Below the pieces are notes generated by a model. That model saw nothing but the letters and a program-made list of their open reading frames with translations, made no database searches and had not been told where the DNA came from. A stretch of DNA of 20,642 bases from positions 1-20,642 of the forward strand of contig CALBLR010000237.1 of NCBI GenBank assembly GCA_937896015.1, in the 5' to 3' direction. The stretch comes from an uncultured Prevotellaceae bacterium (GTDB taxonomy: Bacteria > Bacteroidota > Bacteroidia > Bacteroidales > Muribaculaceae). Below, in pieces: positions 1 to 8,012 of the stretch; the stretch's first letter is position 1, and each line of letters opens with the position of its first letter. The position numbers and the translations under genes were made by a program.

Positions 1-387
1 CCCATCATGTATCAGGGCCAGGAGATAGTGCCGCTGCAATTCCTCAAGGCGGTGCTGCCCAACCCCAAGGAACTGGGCAAGAACTACACCGGCCAGACTT
101 CGATTGGCTGCCGCATAAGCGGACTCGACAAGCAGGGCAAGCCGCTCACCTACTACATCTACAACAACTGCGACCACCACAAGGCCTACGAGGAGACCGG
201 CATGCAGGCCGTGAGCTACACCACCGGCGTGCCAGCCATGGCAGGCGCAATGATGTTCCTCAAGGGCTTGTGGAAGAAGCCGGGCGTGCACAATGTGGAG
301 GAGTTCGACCCCGATCCGTTCCTCGCCGTGCTCGACGAGCAGGGTCTGCCCAAAAACGAAATTCTGAACGGCGACCTTGAGCTTTAA
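1..387 (+). CDS. Saccharopine dehydrogenase-family protein, C-terminal part (probable carboxynorspermidine/carboxyspermidine dehydrogenase)
   Basis: Only the last 128 codons are present; the frame is open to the left edge, so the internal ATG at base 7 is not the start. The fragment carries a beta-rich substrate-domain segment with an NNCDHH stretch (about residues 58-63 of the fragment), then SYTTGVPAMAGAMMF and a C-terminal EEFDPDPFL. These match my recollection of the Bacteroidetes saccharopine-dehydrogenase-like enzymes that work as carboxy(nor)spermidine dehydrogenase, reductively joining aspartate semialdehyde to a diamine in the alternative spermidine pathway, in the cytoplasm with NAD(P)H. 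The NAD(P)-binding N-terminus lies outside the window. A true lysine-pathway saccharopine dehydrogenase is the alternative. A strong terminator follows 35 bases after the stop, and the next gene is convergent, so this is the last gene of its transcript. Confidence 0.82.
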   Translation, partial: PIMYQGQEIVPLQFLKAVLPNPKELGKNYTGQTSIGCRISGLDKQGKPLTYYIYNNCDHHKAYEETGMQAVSYTTGVPAMAGAMMFLKGLWKKPGVHNVEEFDPDPFLAVLDEQGLPKNEILNGDLEL

Positions 388-421
388 GAGGCCACACGCT
401 CGCTGAACAACATATACACGA

Positions 422-472
422 CGGCGGCGCAGAGTTGTGCACACAAAGCACTCTGCGCCGCCGCTGTTTTTT
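422..472 (+). terminator. Intrinsic terminator of the dehydrogenase gene
   Basis: A perfect 14-bp stem (422-435 pairing with 450-463, cggcggcgcagagt / actctgcgccgccg) encloses a 14-base loop and is followed by six T residues at 467-472. It sits between two convergent genes. The reverse strand has no T-tract beyond the stem, so it is best for plus-strand transcription, though the hairpin may also slow the opposing transcript. Confidence 0.9.
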
Positions 473-483
473 ATCCTATAATC

Positions 484-2538
484 CTACTTGCGCACCCGGG
501 TGGTGACCCTTATCACACGCTTGGCGTAGTCAATCTCCACCTTGCCAAGCTTGTTGAGTACCGACTGGCCGAGCAGCAGCGGAGCCTGCTGGCTGCTGAC
601 GATTGAGGCCGACACGTTGTCGAGGCTAAGCCCGGCAAAGCGCACGTTGCGCAAGCGCACCACTGTGCCCTCGCTGATGTCGCCGTTGGCCGTCATATAG
701 TTTTGGCGGCCCACGATGTCGGCCTGGCCAAGGTAGTCGTTTTTGAGCATGAATGTGGCCTCTACGGTCGACATGGTGAGGTCGCTGGCACCGGTGTCGA
801 ACACGAAGTGCAGCGGCAGGCCGTTGACGGTGCATTTCACCTTAAGCACGCCGCCCTCTTTGGTAAACGGCACCTCCACCACGCGGGTGGTGTAGTTAGC
901 GCTGTCGGCGGTCACAGCCACCAGGCTGGCGTCGAGTTTGTCCTTGTAGCGGGCAAGCAGAGCCTTGAAGTCGGCATCGTCGCGCATCGACGCAAAGTCG
1001 GGATCGCGGCTTATGTGGTGCAGCTGCGTCATGCCCTCGCGCAGCGACAGTTCAAGCAGGCTCATGGCGCGGCTCTTGTTGCCCGTCAGAGCATAGATGC
1101 ATGCCAAGTTGTAGGCCTGGCTGAAGTCGGTGGTGTCGGCACACACATTCTGCGCCGTGGCAAGAGCCGCAGCCGCGTCGCCCATATAGAACTGGGCATA
1201 GGCGGTGTTGAGCTGCGGCTTGTCGGGGATGGTGTCGGCGGCGATCAGCTTGGTCCCGTCGGCCCGCGCCGCAGCGTCGTTGCCAAGCACCTGGTTGATG
1301 CGCATGCGGCGCACCATGGCTTCGGCATTGTCGGGGTCGATGGCCAGGGCGGTGTTGCAGTCGTCGAGCGCACCCTTATAGTCTTTGTTGTAGAATCGCC
1401 AGCTGGCGCGGCTGCTATAGCCGTCGGCGTCGCCCGGCTCGGCCTTTATATACTTGTCGGCCATTGCCATGGCATTTTTCTCATCGCCCATCAGGTCGTA
1501 GGCGTTGGCCAGCTGCAGCAGCAGCGAGTGGTCGGTGCTGTCGGCGGCTATGGCCGAGTTGTAGTGCTCAATGCTGCGCTTGTAGTCGCCCAGCATCATG
1601 TAGCACAGCGCCACACGCGGCTCGGTCACATCATCGCCCACGCCCTTGTGCTTGGCCTCGGCATAGCAGGCGATGGCATCGGCAAACTTGTTCTTTTTCT
1701 CGCAGCACAGCGCGCGCACCAGAGGCCACATCTCGTTGTCGGGCGTCTTCAGCACCTTCACCTTAAGCTTAACGCTAAGTTGCAGATAGGCCGAATCCAC
1801 AAGAGGGTCGAGCAGGTTCAGCCCCTCGAAGTTGAGCCCGTCGTCGATGGCGGTGAGGGCGTCGTCGACGGCATCGTTCCACTTGCCCAGCTTTGCCGAT
1901 GCCTGGCTGCGGCGCACGTAGGCGTCGAGGTAGGTCGGCTCGAGCTTGGCGGCATAGTCGGCATCGTCGTAGGCCCGCTTGTAGTTGCCGCGGTCATACT
2001 CGTTGGCCGAAAGCAGCGCATAGGCTTTGGCGCTGCCCGACTCTATGCCCAGGGCCTTGCGCAGGGCAGCATCGGCCTCGTCGTAGCGCTTGAGCGACGT
2101 CAGCAGGCGGCCCATGCGCATGTAGGGCTGCACATCCTTGCCGGGCCACGCCTGGGCGGCCTTGGCATAGTCGGCCAGAGCATCGTCGTTGCGCTCAAGG
2201 TTCTCGTAAATGAAGCCACGGTACAGCAGCGACTGGCTCACATACTGCGCATCTTTTTTGGGGATGAGTGCCATGGCATCGTTGACCTGCGTCAGGGCTT
2301 TGCCGTAGTCGTGCTTGTCGTTGCTGATGGCGGCCAGTTGCAGCATGGCGTAGCCGTTTTTCGGATTCTCGCTGAGTTCCTTGTTCAGGTAGTCGGAGGC
2401 TTGCTCCAAATCGTTCTGCTTGATGCACTCAAGGCCGCGCTTGTAGTTGTACGACTCTGGGCGCTTCACCTCTTTTGCCATCACGGCCGCAGCCCCGATG
2501 AGGGCGGCAAGCATTAGTGTGATTATGCGATATTTCAT
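484..2538 (-). CDS. Secreted TPR-repeat protein with C-terminal retropepsin-like aspartic protease domain
   Basis: 684 aa. Residues 1-21 form a Sec signal peptide (hydrophobic core, cleavage after VMA), so the protein is predicted periplasmic. Residues about 28-530 are a long array of tetratricopeptide-type helix pairs (repeated alanine-rich helices with A.Y...A motifs). Residues about 555-684 form a clan-AA, gag-asp/Asp_protease_2-like domain: a hydrophobic strand, then the catalytic FDTGAS (D581-T-G-A-S585), and near the end LLLGQSVLNKLG (from 654) before an ID..KRVIRV strand. One DTGA motif per chain means it would need to dimerise, as retropepsins do. The start ATG overlaps the stop of the upstream TPR gene as ATGA, implying translational coupling. 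Substrate is unknown; TPRs would be expected to recruit partners. It is the last gene of the minus-strand run. The fold call is strong; the protease activity is inference. Confidence 0.85.
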   Translation of the reverse strand: MKYRIITLMLAALIGAAAVMAKEVKRPESYNYKRGLECIKQNDLEQASDYLNKELSENPKNGYAMLQLAAISNDKHDYGKALTQVNDAMALIPKKDAQYVSQSLLYRGFIYENLERNDDALADYAKAAQAWPGKDVQPYMRMGRLLTSLKRYDEADAALRKALGIESGSAKAYALLSANEYDRGNYKRAYDDADYAAKLEPTYLDAYVRRSQASAKLGKWNDAVDDALTAIDDGLNFEGLNLLDPLVDSAYLQLSVKLKVKVLKTPDNEMWPLVRALCCEKKNKFADAIACYAEAKHKGVGDDVTEPRVALCYMMLGDYKRSIEHYNSAIAADSTDHSLLLQLANAYDLMGDEKNAMAMADKYIKAEPGDADGYSSRASWRFYNKDYKGALDDCNTALAIDPDNAEAMVRRMRINQVLGNDAAARADGTKLIAADTIPDKPQLNTAYAQFYMGDAAAALATAQNVCADTTDFSQAYNLACIYALTGNKSRAMSLLELSLREGMTQLHHISRDPDFASMRDDADFKALLARYKDKLDASLVAVTADSANYTTRVVEVPFTKEGGVLKVKCTVNGLPLHFVFDTGASDLTMSTVEATFMLKNDYLGQADIVGRQNYMTANGDISEGTVVRLRNVRFAGLSLDNVSASIVSSQQAPLLLGQSVLNKLGKVEIDYAKRVIRVTTRVRK

Positions 2539-4196
2539 TGATTTTTGGGATTTTCAGTTGATGTAATGTGGAGTCTCTTGGCAAACCGCTGCGCCAGGGC
2601 CTGCTGCCGTTGGGCGTGGTCGGCCATTATCTGCTTGTAGCGCGGCAGCTGGCTGAGGCCGTCGAAGTAGCCATTGCGGGTGACGACGGCGGCCGGCACG
2701 TAGCCCTTGGCAGTGGCAGCCTCAAGCTGCTGCAGGGCGGCATCGGCGTGGCCTGCGGCGGCATAGTAGCAGGCCACCAGAAGTTTGGAATAGCACGACA
2801 GTGTGGCGTCGGTTGCCAGCGAGTCGGCCACAGCGCGCGCCCGTGCGGTGTCGCCCAAGGCGTGCAGCGCCAGCGGAGTGAGCGACATCACTGCGGTGTC
2901 GGTGGCCACCGTGCGCCCATACTCCTTGCGGGCTTCGGCCTTGCGGCCCAGTGCGTCAAGCACCCTGGCGCGGTAGAAATGCACGTTGGAACTGGCATCG
3001 GCGAGCGCCACAGCAAAGTCGTAGTCGTCGAGGGCATCGGCATACTGGCGGCGCATTTCATATATGCGCCCGCGGCTGAAGTAGCCGTCGCCGTCGTCGG
3101 GAACCAAAGATATGTAGCGGTTAAGGGTGGTCAGGGCCGAGTCGAACTTGCCGCTGTCGGTGTAGCTGTCGGCAAGGTACCACAGTTGCACATACGCTGT
3201 GCTGTCGGCGGCAATGGATTTCTCGTCCCACCTCACAGCCTCATCGGTCATTCCCAAGTGGTCGCACATGCGCGCCACATTGCTGCACGACATTGCCGAC
3301 GACTCCACCGAGTCGGCCTTCAGATAGAAGTTTAGCGCATCGGCATAGCGCATCAGTTGCTGGTTGGCCCAACCCAACTGCAGATAGCGGTCGGGGGTGG
3401 TGGCAGTGTCGGCGTAAGCCTCCATCACGGGCGTGGCCATTTGCGGCACAGAGTCAATTATGCGGCGCAGTTGCGTCAGCGCATCGTTGTTGCCATCGGT
3501 GAGAGCCTTGGCCACATCGGCTGCAGCCTCGCGCCACTGCTTGAGCCCTATGCGGGCCTCGGCGCGGAAGGCGTAGGCCTGATAATAGGCACTGTCGGTA
3601 GCCAGCACTGCGTCGACAAGAGGGATGGCGGCGGCATAGCGTTTGGTCTCGATTGCGTTGCGGGCCATGCCCATGCGGGCATACCAGCTGCCAGGGCTAA
3701 GCGACAGCATGCGCTTGAAGTCGGCATCCGACTCGTCATACCGCTTGTTGTTGTAATACCACTCGGCGCGGCTCTGGAGGTAGTCGGTGTCGCGCGGGCA
3801 CAGCTCCACGGCACGGTTGTAGAACTGCAGGGCCTCGGCCGAGCTGTCGTTGAGCGAGGTTAGCACATCGGCCTTTTGGCAAAAAATTTGCGCGCGCAGC
3901 TCCTTGTCCTTGGGCGAGAGCAGCGTCATGGCCTTGTCGGCCGTGCTGAGCGCCGCGCCCGGGTGGTTGGTGCTGCTGCACACGCGCGATGCCAGCATCC
4001 ATCCGTAGGGATGGTCGGGGGCATCAGCTATCACGGCGCTGGCATACTTCATTGCCTCGTCGTAGTTCTCGTTGGCAAGAGCCTCCATGGCGCGCTGAAA
4101 GTTGTATTCAGCGTCGTCGGCGTGGGTTGCCAGCGAGCCAAAGGCCACGGCAGCCATTGCCGCTGCGCCCAATAGCAGTCGATTGGTTTTCTTCAT
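2535..4196 (-). CDS. Secreted TPR-repeat protein
   Basis: 553 aa from ATG at 4196; an in-frame GTG at 4205 would add three residues (M-Y-E) in front of the MKKTNR signal-peptide start and is less likely. The signal peptide covers about residues 1-26 (AVAFGSLATHA), giving a periplasmic product. The rest is tandem TPR-type helical hairpins, such as AEWYYNNKRYDESDADFKR and GDGYFSRGRIYEMRRQYADA, ending with a segment (ALQQLEAATAKGYV...) often seen at the end of Bacteroidetes TPR proteins. No catalytic domain is visible. Its stop overlaps the start of the downstream TPR-retropepsin gene (ATGA), so the two are probably made in fixed ratio and may act together or be old duplicates. A -7 box lies 26 bases upstream of the ATG. 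Partner and role unknown. Confidence 0.82.
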   Translation of the reverse strand: MKKTNRLLLGAAAMAAVAFGSLATHADDAEYNFQRAMEALANENYDEAMKYASAVIADAPDHPYGWMLASRVCSSTNHPGAALSTADKAMTLLSPKDKELRAQIFCQKADVLTSLNDSSAEALQFYNRAVELCPRDTDYLQSRAEWYYNNKRYDESDADFKRMLSLSPGSWYARMGMARNAIETKRYAAAIPLVDAVLATDSAYYQAYAFRAEARIGLKQWREAAADVAKALTDGNNDALTQLRRIIDSVPQMATPVMEAYADTATTPDRYLQLGWANQQLMRYADALNFYLKADSVESSAMSCSNVARMCDHLGMTDEAVRWDEKSIAADSTAYVQLWYLADSYTDSGKFDSALTTLNRYISLVPDDGDGYFSRGRIYEMRRQYADALDDYDFAVALADASSNVHFYRARVLDALGRKAEARKEYGRTVATDTAVMSLTPLALHALGDTARARAVADSLATDATLSCYSKLLVACYYAAAGHADAALQQLEAATAKGYVPAAVVTRNGYFDGLSQLPRYKQIMADHAQRQQALAQRFAKRLHITSTENPKNQ

Positions 4197-4221
4197 TTCG
4201 TACACTTAGGGTTATTATTGC

Positions 4222-4229
4222 CAAAGTTA
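4222..4229 (-). promoter_or_regulatory. Candidate -7 box for the TPR gene pair
   Basis: Read on the minus strand this is TAACTTTG, a full match to the Bacteroidetes -7 consensus TAnnTTTG, 25 bases before the ATG at 4196. No TTG is found at the expected -33 distance, so the promoter is only half supported. It lies in the 180-base gap after panB, suggesting the TPR pair can be transcribed separately from panB. Confidence 0.45.
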
Positions 4230-4376
4230 GTGATTTTCCAAGTCATATCTGCTATAGTATCGCCACTATTTTTCCATGCAAGTGCAACAAACCGTGCAAC
4301 AAAAGAAAGCGCGGGCAACTCCCCGCATTTGCCGCAAGGGGCTGCCCACGCCGTGTGAGTGGCACATTTATGGAAA

Positions 4377-5195
4377 TCAGTAGTGCTCGCTGTCGTTGGG
4401 GAATGCGCCGGCCTTGACGTCGGCCACATAGTTGCCCACCGAGTCGATGATCTGCTCGCCAAGGTTGTTGTAGGTGCGCAGGAATTTGGGCTTGAAGCCC
4501 ATGTTCATGCCTATCATGTCCTGGAACACCAGCACTTGGCCGTCGCAGCCCGCACCCGCGCCGATGCCTATGGTGGGCACCGACAGCTGCGGGGTTACGC
4601 GCGCTGCAAGTGCGGCGGGGATTTTCTCGAACACCACCGCGCAGCAGCCTATATCATCGAGCATGCGCGCATCGGCCTCGAAGCGGGCGGCCTCGGCCTC
4701 ATCCTTGGCACGCACGCCATAGCCGCCAAATTTGTTGACCGACTGCGGCGTGAGTCCCAAGTGCCCCACCACTGGAATGCCTGCGCGCAATATCATCTCG
4801 ATGGCCTGGCGCACCTCGCTGCCGCCCTCAAGCTTCACAGCGTCGGCACCCGTCTCGCGCATTATGCGCACGGCATTGGCCTGCGCCTCATAGGGGTCGC
4901 CCTGATAGGTGCCGAATGGCATGTCCATCACCACCATGGCGCGCTTGGCCGCGCGGGCCACCGTCTTGCCATACACTATCATCTCGTCGAGTGTGATGGT
5001 GAGCGTGGTGGCATTGCCCTGCATCACATTGCTTGCGCTGTCGCCCACCAGAATCATGTCGACTCCGGCCTGGTCGACAAGGCCGGCCACGGTGAAGTCG
5101 TAGGAGGTGATCATCGCAATTTTCTCGCCATCGGCCTTCATCTGCTTGATGCGGCGGGTGGTCACCTTTTTTGTGTCGGTTACTATATAGCCCAT
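4377..5195 (-). CDS. panB: 3-methyl-2-oxobutanoate hydroxymethyltransferase (ketopantoate hydroxymethyltransferase)
   Basis: 272 aa, normal length for the family. PanB transfers a one-carbon unit from 5,10-methylene-tetrahydrofolate to alpha-ketoisovalerate to give ketopantoate, the first committed step of pantothenate and CoA synthesis, in the cytoplasm. The (beta/alpha)8 enzyme's key residues are visible: metal ligands D52 (LVGDS) and D91 (VMDMPF), substrate contacts K121 and E123 (VKLEGG), the GHLGLTPQS signature at 144-152, and catalytic E190 (VVFEKIP). Spacing between D52/D91 and E123/E190 agrees with that of the E. coli enzyme. The ATG at 5195 is preceded by a good AGGAAGGG ribosome binding site, unusual for this window. 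It follows the PCMD gene by 22 bases and is probably co-transcribed with it. No panC or panD is present in the window. Confidence 0.97.
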   Translation of the reverse strand: MGYIVTDTKKVTTRRIKQMKADGEKIAMITSYDFTVAGLVDQAGVDMILVGDSASNVMQGNATTLTITLDEMIVYGKTVARAAKRAMVVMDMPFGTYQGDPYEAQANAVRIMRETGADAVKLEGGSEVRQAIEMILRAGIPVVGHLGLTPQSVNKFGGYGVRAKDEAEAARFEADARMLDDIGCCAVVFEKIPAALAARVTPQLSVPTIGIGAGAGCDGQVLVFQDMIGMNMGFKPKFLRTYNNLGEQIIDSVGNYVADVKAGAFPNDSEHY

Positions 5196-5204
5196 TGCTC
5201 TGTA

Positions 5205-5212
5205 CCCTTCCT
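5205..5212 (-). promoter_or_regulatory. Shine-Dalgarno site of panB
   Basis: Minus-strand AGGAAGGG, nine bases before the panB ATG and inside the 22-base gap after the PCMD gene stop. Most starts here have A/T-rich leaders without such a site, so this purine run supports the chosen panB start. Confidence 0.6.
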
Positions 5213-5217
5213 GCTTT

Positions 5218-6180
5218 TTAGTAAACGAATGCGAAATTGTCGACCCACAGCGTCATGCCTATGGTGCCCTCATATGCCGTGCCGCAGCCCGACGAGGCCA
5301 TCACAAGCACATGTGTGGGGGTGGCGTTGGCTGCATCCCACTTCTCCTCAACCACGGGCACCATCTTGCCCTTGCTGTTGCGGGCGTAATACGACTTGGC
5401 CTTGGGAATCAGGCCCATCCAGCTCTGGTAGCCGGCGTGCTTGGTGATGTTGCCATACCACACGGGGATGCGGTGGTTGTTCACCCAGCCGCTTGTGGTG
5501 GTGCCGAAACGCTGGCGGCCGGTGCCCACGCGAGCGGCATGGATGTTGCCCTTGGCGTCTTCCCAGCGGCGCTGCAAAATTATGAACACCTCGGCGTGGT
5601 CGCTGCCGCTGAGGGTCTTTTTAGAGCCGAAACCGCTTGAGTAGATGCGCGCGCCGCGCGGCGCCACCAGGCGGTAGTCAAACTGCAGGTAGCGCGGGCG
5701 TCCGTTGAAGCGGATGCCCATCTCCATTTTGCTGTAGGGATTCTTGGTGCTCGAGATGGGCTCAAACATGTGGCCCAGGAATATGCTGCCGCTCACCAGC
5801 ACGTCCATGTTGATCATGCCCAGAGCCTTCACGTGCTCCATGAGCGTGGTGAGCTTGGCGCAGCGGCCGCTGCCGTGCTTGTCGGGGAAGACGGCGTTGC
5901 TCGACTTGACCACGCCCATCACCTTGGCATACACGTTGCTGGTGGCCCATGGCGAGCCGCCCTGGTTGCTGTAGGCCACGTTGCCGTTGATTGTCTTGTT
6001 GGGGCCAATGGCATAGATAGTCTTGGTGGCGCCGCCAATAACTGCCGACTCATGGATGTGGCGCGTAACCCAGTTTTCAAAATTTCCGTAGCTGATGGCC
6101 TGCACGCGCTGCGCGCTGGCCGTGAAACTTGACGCGGCAGCCAGCATTGCGGCAGCCGCAGTTAAAGCTAATCTTCTCAT
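5218..6180 (-). CDS. Secreted PCMD-domain (putative carbohydrate metabolism domain) protein
   Basis: 320 aa with a clear signal peptide (about 1-24, cleaved after FTASA). The mature part begins with ISYGNFENWVTR, contains FNGRPRYLQFDYRL around the middle and ends LWVDNFAFVY. These fit the beta-sandwich PCMD family, which in Bacteroidetes is found in exported, often surface, proteins linked to glycan use; no enzymatic residue can be assigned. No lipoprotein Cys is present after the signal peptide, so it is probably soluble in the periplasm or carried outward by another route. It lies 69 bases after DUF2851 and 22 bases before panB, all on one strand, an odd placement for a glycan-associated protein. 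The family call is from motif recall; function is unknown. Confidence 0.72.
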   Translation of the reverse strand: MRRLALTAAAAMLAAASSFTASAQRVQAISYGNFENWVTRHIHESAVIGGATKTIYAIGPNKTINGNVAYSNQGGSPWATSNVYAKVMGVVKSSNAVFPDKHGSGRCAKLTTLMEHVKALGMINMDVLVSGSIFLGHMFEPISSTKNPYSKMEMGIRFNGRPRYLQFDYRLVAPRGARIYSSGFGSKKTLSGSDHAEVFIILQRRWEDAKGNIHAARVGTGRQRFGTTTSGWVNNHRIPVWYGNITKHAGYQSWMGLIPKAKSYYARNSKGKMVPVVEEKWDAANATPTHVLVMASSGCGTAYEGTIGMTLWVDNFAFVY

Positions 6181-6249
6181 AAATCCTTAATATATATGTG
6201 TTCTATTCTTTTTTTCTCAAAAAAATGCCGTTTGTTTAAGCCACCAGGC

Positions 6250-7536
6250 CTAAGCGTCGCGGCTGGCGTCGCGGCTAAGCAGCCAGTGACCTATTTTGCA
6301 GTATATGCACTTGCGTGCGTCGCAATACTCGCGCCTGAGCTCTATCAGGGCCTGGGTGGTGAGCGCGTCGTCGGCCTTGATGCCGGCCAGCGCAAAGTTG
6401 GACACTATCGAGTTGCGCTCGGGGCGCAGGCTCTCAAGCAGTTCCACGGCGCGGTCGATGAGCGAGTAGTCGTCCATAATCTCGCCGCGGGCATAGAGCA
6501 GCGGCGCCACCGTGTTGATGAGCACTATGTCGATTGAGCTCTGGCTAAGCGCTGCCGTGGGCCGCGGCTGCTCGGCGCCAAACGTGAAGTGACGACTCCA
6601 GTAGCCATCGAGGTCAACGGTAAACAACTTGCGCAACTCACTCTCGCCCTTGGCATCGATGATGCTGGCCATCAGCCCGAACCCGCCATACACATAATGC
6701 GCAAGCATGGCTATGCGGCGGTAGGGGAAGTTCTGCGGCCTGATGCGGAACAGCTTCCACGCCTCAGACTCCATGGGGGTGAGCTGGAACTTGTTGGCCA
6801 AGAAGCCGTATTCGCGCACCAGCTGGCTGTGGTAGGCATCGCCGGCGTGCGACGCATCGGTCAGCAAGCCGGCCTGTCCCATAAGCAGGGCCTCGATTTG
6901 CAGCAGCGAGTCGCTGTGCTTGCCCAGCAGGCGCAGCGGGGTGCGGCGCGCCAGACGCTCGAAGGCGTCGCTGTTGATGCCAAAGCCCAGCGTGCGGGCC
7001 AGCGTCACATAGCACACGTCTTCCCAGCTGCCGTGATACAGCTGCAGCAGCTCGTGAGTGCGCTCCACCTTGCGGTGCAGGCGCTCGAATGCCAGCCGCT
7101 GCACCCACTCGGTGACGGTGAGGTGCGGCACCTGGGCAATGCGCGCGGCGCACGGCAGCATCACCTTCGAGCCCACAAGGGCGTTGTAGCTGTCGGTGAA
7201 GCGCGGCGACACCTCAAGCACCAGTTGCGGAATGCGCTCGCCGCTGCTGCGGCGCACAGGGGCGTCGTCCTTGCCCACCACGTGCAGTATCACGCTGTCG
7301 TAAGCCTTGTCGGTGTCGTGGCCATGCCGCCGCCAGTCGCTGGCGCGCACGTGCATCTCCACATTGCCCACCCACACCTGGCCGTCGATTTCAACTTTTG
7401 CGTTGAAAAAGTCGGGGCCCGAGTCGGTGTTGAGCAGTCCGGGGTCGATCACGCGCACCCGACGGCCGTCGTTGGTGCGCATGTCGGCACTGCGCCACAG
7501 GCGGTGCTGCCACACATATTGCATCAGCTGTTCCAT
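6250..7536 (-). CDS. DUF2851 family protein
   Basis: 428 aa, no signal peptide, predicted cytoplasmic. The N-terminal signature (D38-S-G-P-D42-F-F-N-A-K, then WVGNVEMH at 55-62, SDWRRHGHD and YDSVILHVV) is diagnostic of DUF2851, a family common in Bacteroidetes and without known function. The layout PD...E-x-H after a short strand resembles a PD-(D/E)XK nuclease core with the Lys replaced by His; that is inference only. The middle is helical with repeated leucine-rich segments. The C-terminus has a small cysteine cluster, C405-x4-C410-x2-C413 followed by KIGHWLL, that could bind zinc or an iron-sulfur cluster. It is the first gene of the minus-strand run that continues with the PCMD gene and panB, and has a candidate promoter 34 bases upstream. 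Confidence 0.9.
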   Translation of the reverse strand: MEQLMQYVWQHRLWRSADMRTNDGRRVRVIDPGLLNTDSGPDFFNAKVEIDGQVWVGNVEMHVRASDWRRHGHDTDKAYDSVILHVVGKDDAPVRRSSGERIPQLVLEVSPRFTDSYNALVGSKVMLPCAARIAQVPHLTVTEWVQRLAFERLHRKVERTHELLQLYHGSWEDVCYVTLARTLGFGINSDAFERLARRTPLRLLGKHSDSLLQIEALLMGQAGLLTDASHAGDAYHSQLVREYGFLANKFQLTPMESEAWKLFRIRPQNFPYRRIAMLAHYVYGGFGLMASIIDAKGESELRKLFTVDLDGYWSRHFTFGAEQPRPTAALSQSSIDIVLINTVAPLLYARGEIMDDYSLIDRAVELLESLRPERNSIVSNFALAGIKADDALTTQALIELRREYCDARKCIYCKIGHWLLSRDASRDA

Positions 7537-7569
7537 GCCGCGTTAAGCTTGTGGTTGTCAATTGAGCCG

Positions 7570-7600
7570 CTAAATTAGTAATTTCGTGTGCATTGTGCAA
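7570..7600 (-). promoter_or_regulatory. Candidate promoter of the DUF2851 gene
   Basis: On the minus strand TTG (7600-7598), a 20-base spacer and TAATTTAG (7577-7570, one mismatch to TAnnTTTG) stand 33 bases before the ATG. Spacing is right but the -7 box is imperfect. Confidence 0.35.
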
Positions 7601-7659
7601 GCGTGCCACCGTTTTTTGTGGGCTGCCTGCCGATTTGTCACAGCTTATGGCCGAAAATA

Positions 7660-7706
7660 ACAAGCGCAACCGCTGCCTCGCATCAGTGTCGGCAGCGGTT
7701 GCGCTT
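7660..7706 (-). terminator. Terminator of the XRE-like regulator gene
   Basis: A perfect 16-bp stem (7662-7677 with 7691-7706, aagcgcaaccgctgcc and its complement) has a 13-base loop. In minus-strand direction it is followed by TTGTTATTTTC. It lies 25 bases after the regulator's stop, so the regulator is probably a single-gene transcript, separated from DUF2851. Confidence 0.82.
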
Positions 7707-7730
7707 AATGGCTAATTGCGTGCGTCAGGC

Positions 7731-7961
7731 CTACTTGACTTCGCGCACAGCGGCGTCGACGCCAAACGTCTCGTTCGACAAATCGGTGAAGAAGTCGTGG
7801 CGCATAACCTCGCTTATGCGCTGCAGCAAGCGCGTGTCCACCGATTCACGGTGGAAGATGTTGTACACGTTTGTGCGCTCGCACGGGATGTTGTCGGCAA
7901 GCCATCTTGCCGAGCGGCCGTCGTTGCGCAATGTCTCTTTGATTTTTTTACCAACATGCAT
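7731..7961 (-). CDS. Small XRE-like helix-turn-helix DNA-binding protein
   Basis: 76 aa. The chain reads as one small helical domain: MHVGKKIKETLRND, then a helix-turn-helix-like segment (RSARWLADNIPCERTNVYNI, residues about 16-35), then DTRLLQRISEVMRHDFF. I recognise this arrangement from short Bacteroidetes proteins of the XRE/Cro type that end near HDFF, presumably transcription regulators; no effector domain is present, so it would bind as a dimer or with a partner. It has its own terminator and faces away from lysS across a 337-base AT-rich region that holds repeats of ATACT (see the operator-like entries), making self-regulation plausible. Target genes are unknown. ATG at 7961 is the first start; another in-frame choice is not needed. 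Confidence 0.7.
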   Translation of the reverse strand: MHVGKKIKETLRNDGRSARWLADNIPCERTNVYNIFHRESVDTRLLQRISEVMRHDFFTDLSNETFGVDAAVREVK

Positions 7962-7980
7962 AATTTCTACCTTGTTTTAC

Positions 7981-8012
7981 CAAATTCATACTACTGGATA
8001 CTATTTATTCAA
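7981..8012 (-). promoter_or_regulatory. Possible promoter of the XRE-like gene with direct repeats
   Basis: Minus strand: TTG (8012-8010), a 21-base spacer, then TGAATTTG (7988-7981, one mismatch to TAnnTTTG), 20 bases before the ATG. The spacer contains two direct ATACTA copies (plus-strand 7988-7993 and 7998-8003) exactly 10 bases apart, one helical turn, as expected for side-by-side protein binding. Confidence 0.35.

Noticed and set aside
703..2517. Plus-strand open frame of 604 codons opposite the TPR-retropepsin gene
   Set aside because: It is rich in Val, Gly, His and Leu with no domain, signal peptide or start context, and lies wholly opposite a gene with clear TPR and DTGAS motifs. 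GC-rich third positions create such antisense frames.
4311..4341. Possible terminator hairpin after panB
   Set aside because: Only short, interrupted pairing (cccc/gggg and a bulged gcggcaa arm) and a weak T-rich tail on the minus strand; not convincing enough to list.
4359..5447. Plus-strand open frame of 362 codons across panB and the PCMD gene
   Set aside because: It spans two well-supported minus-strand genes and their gap and has no family resemblance.
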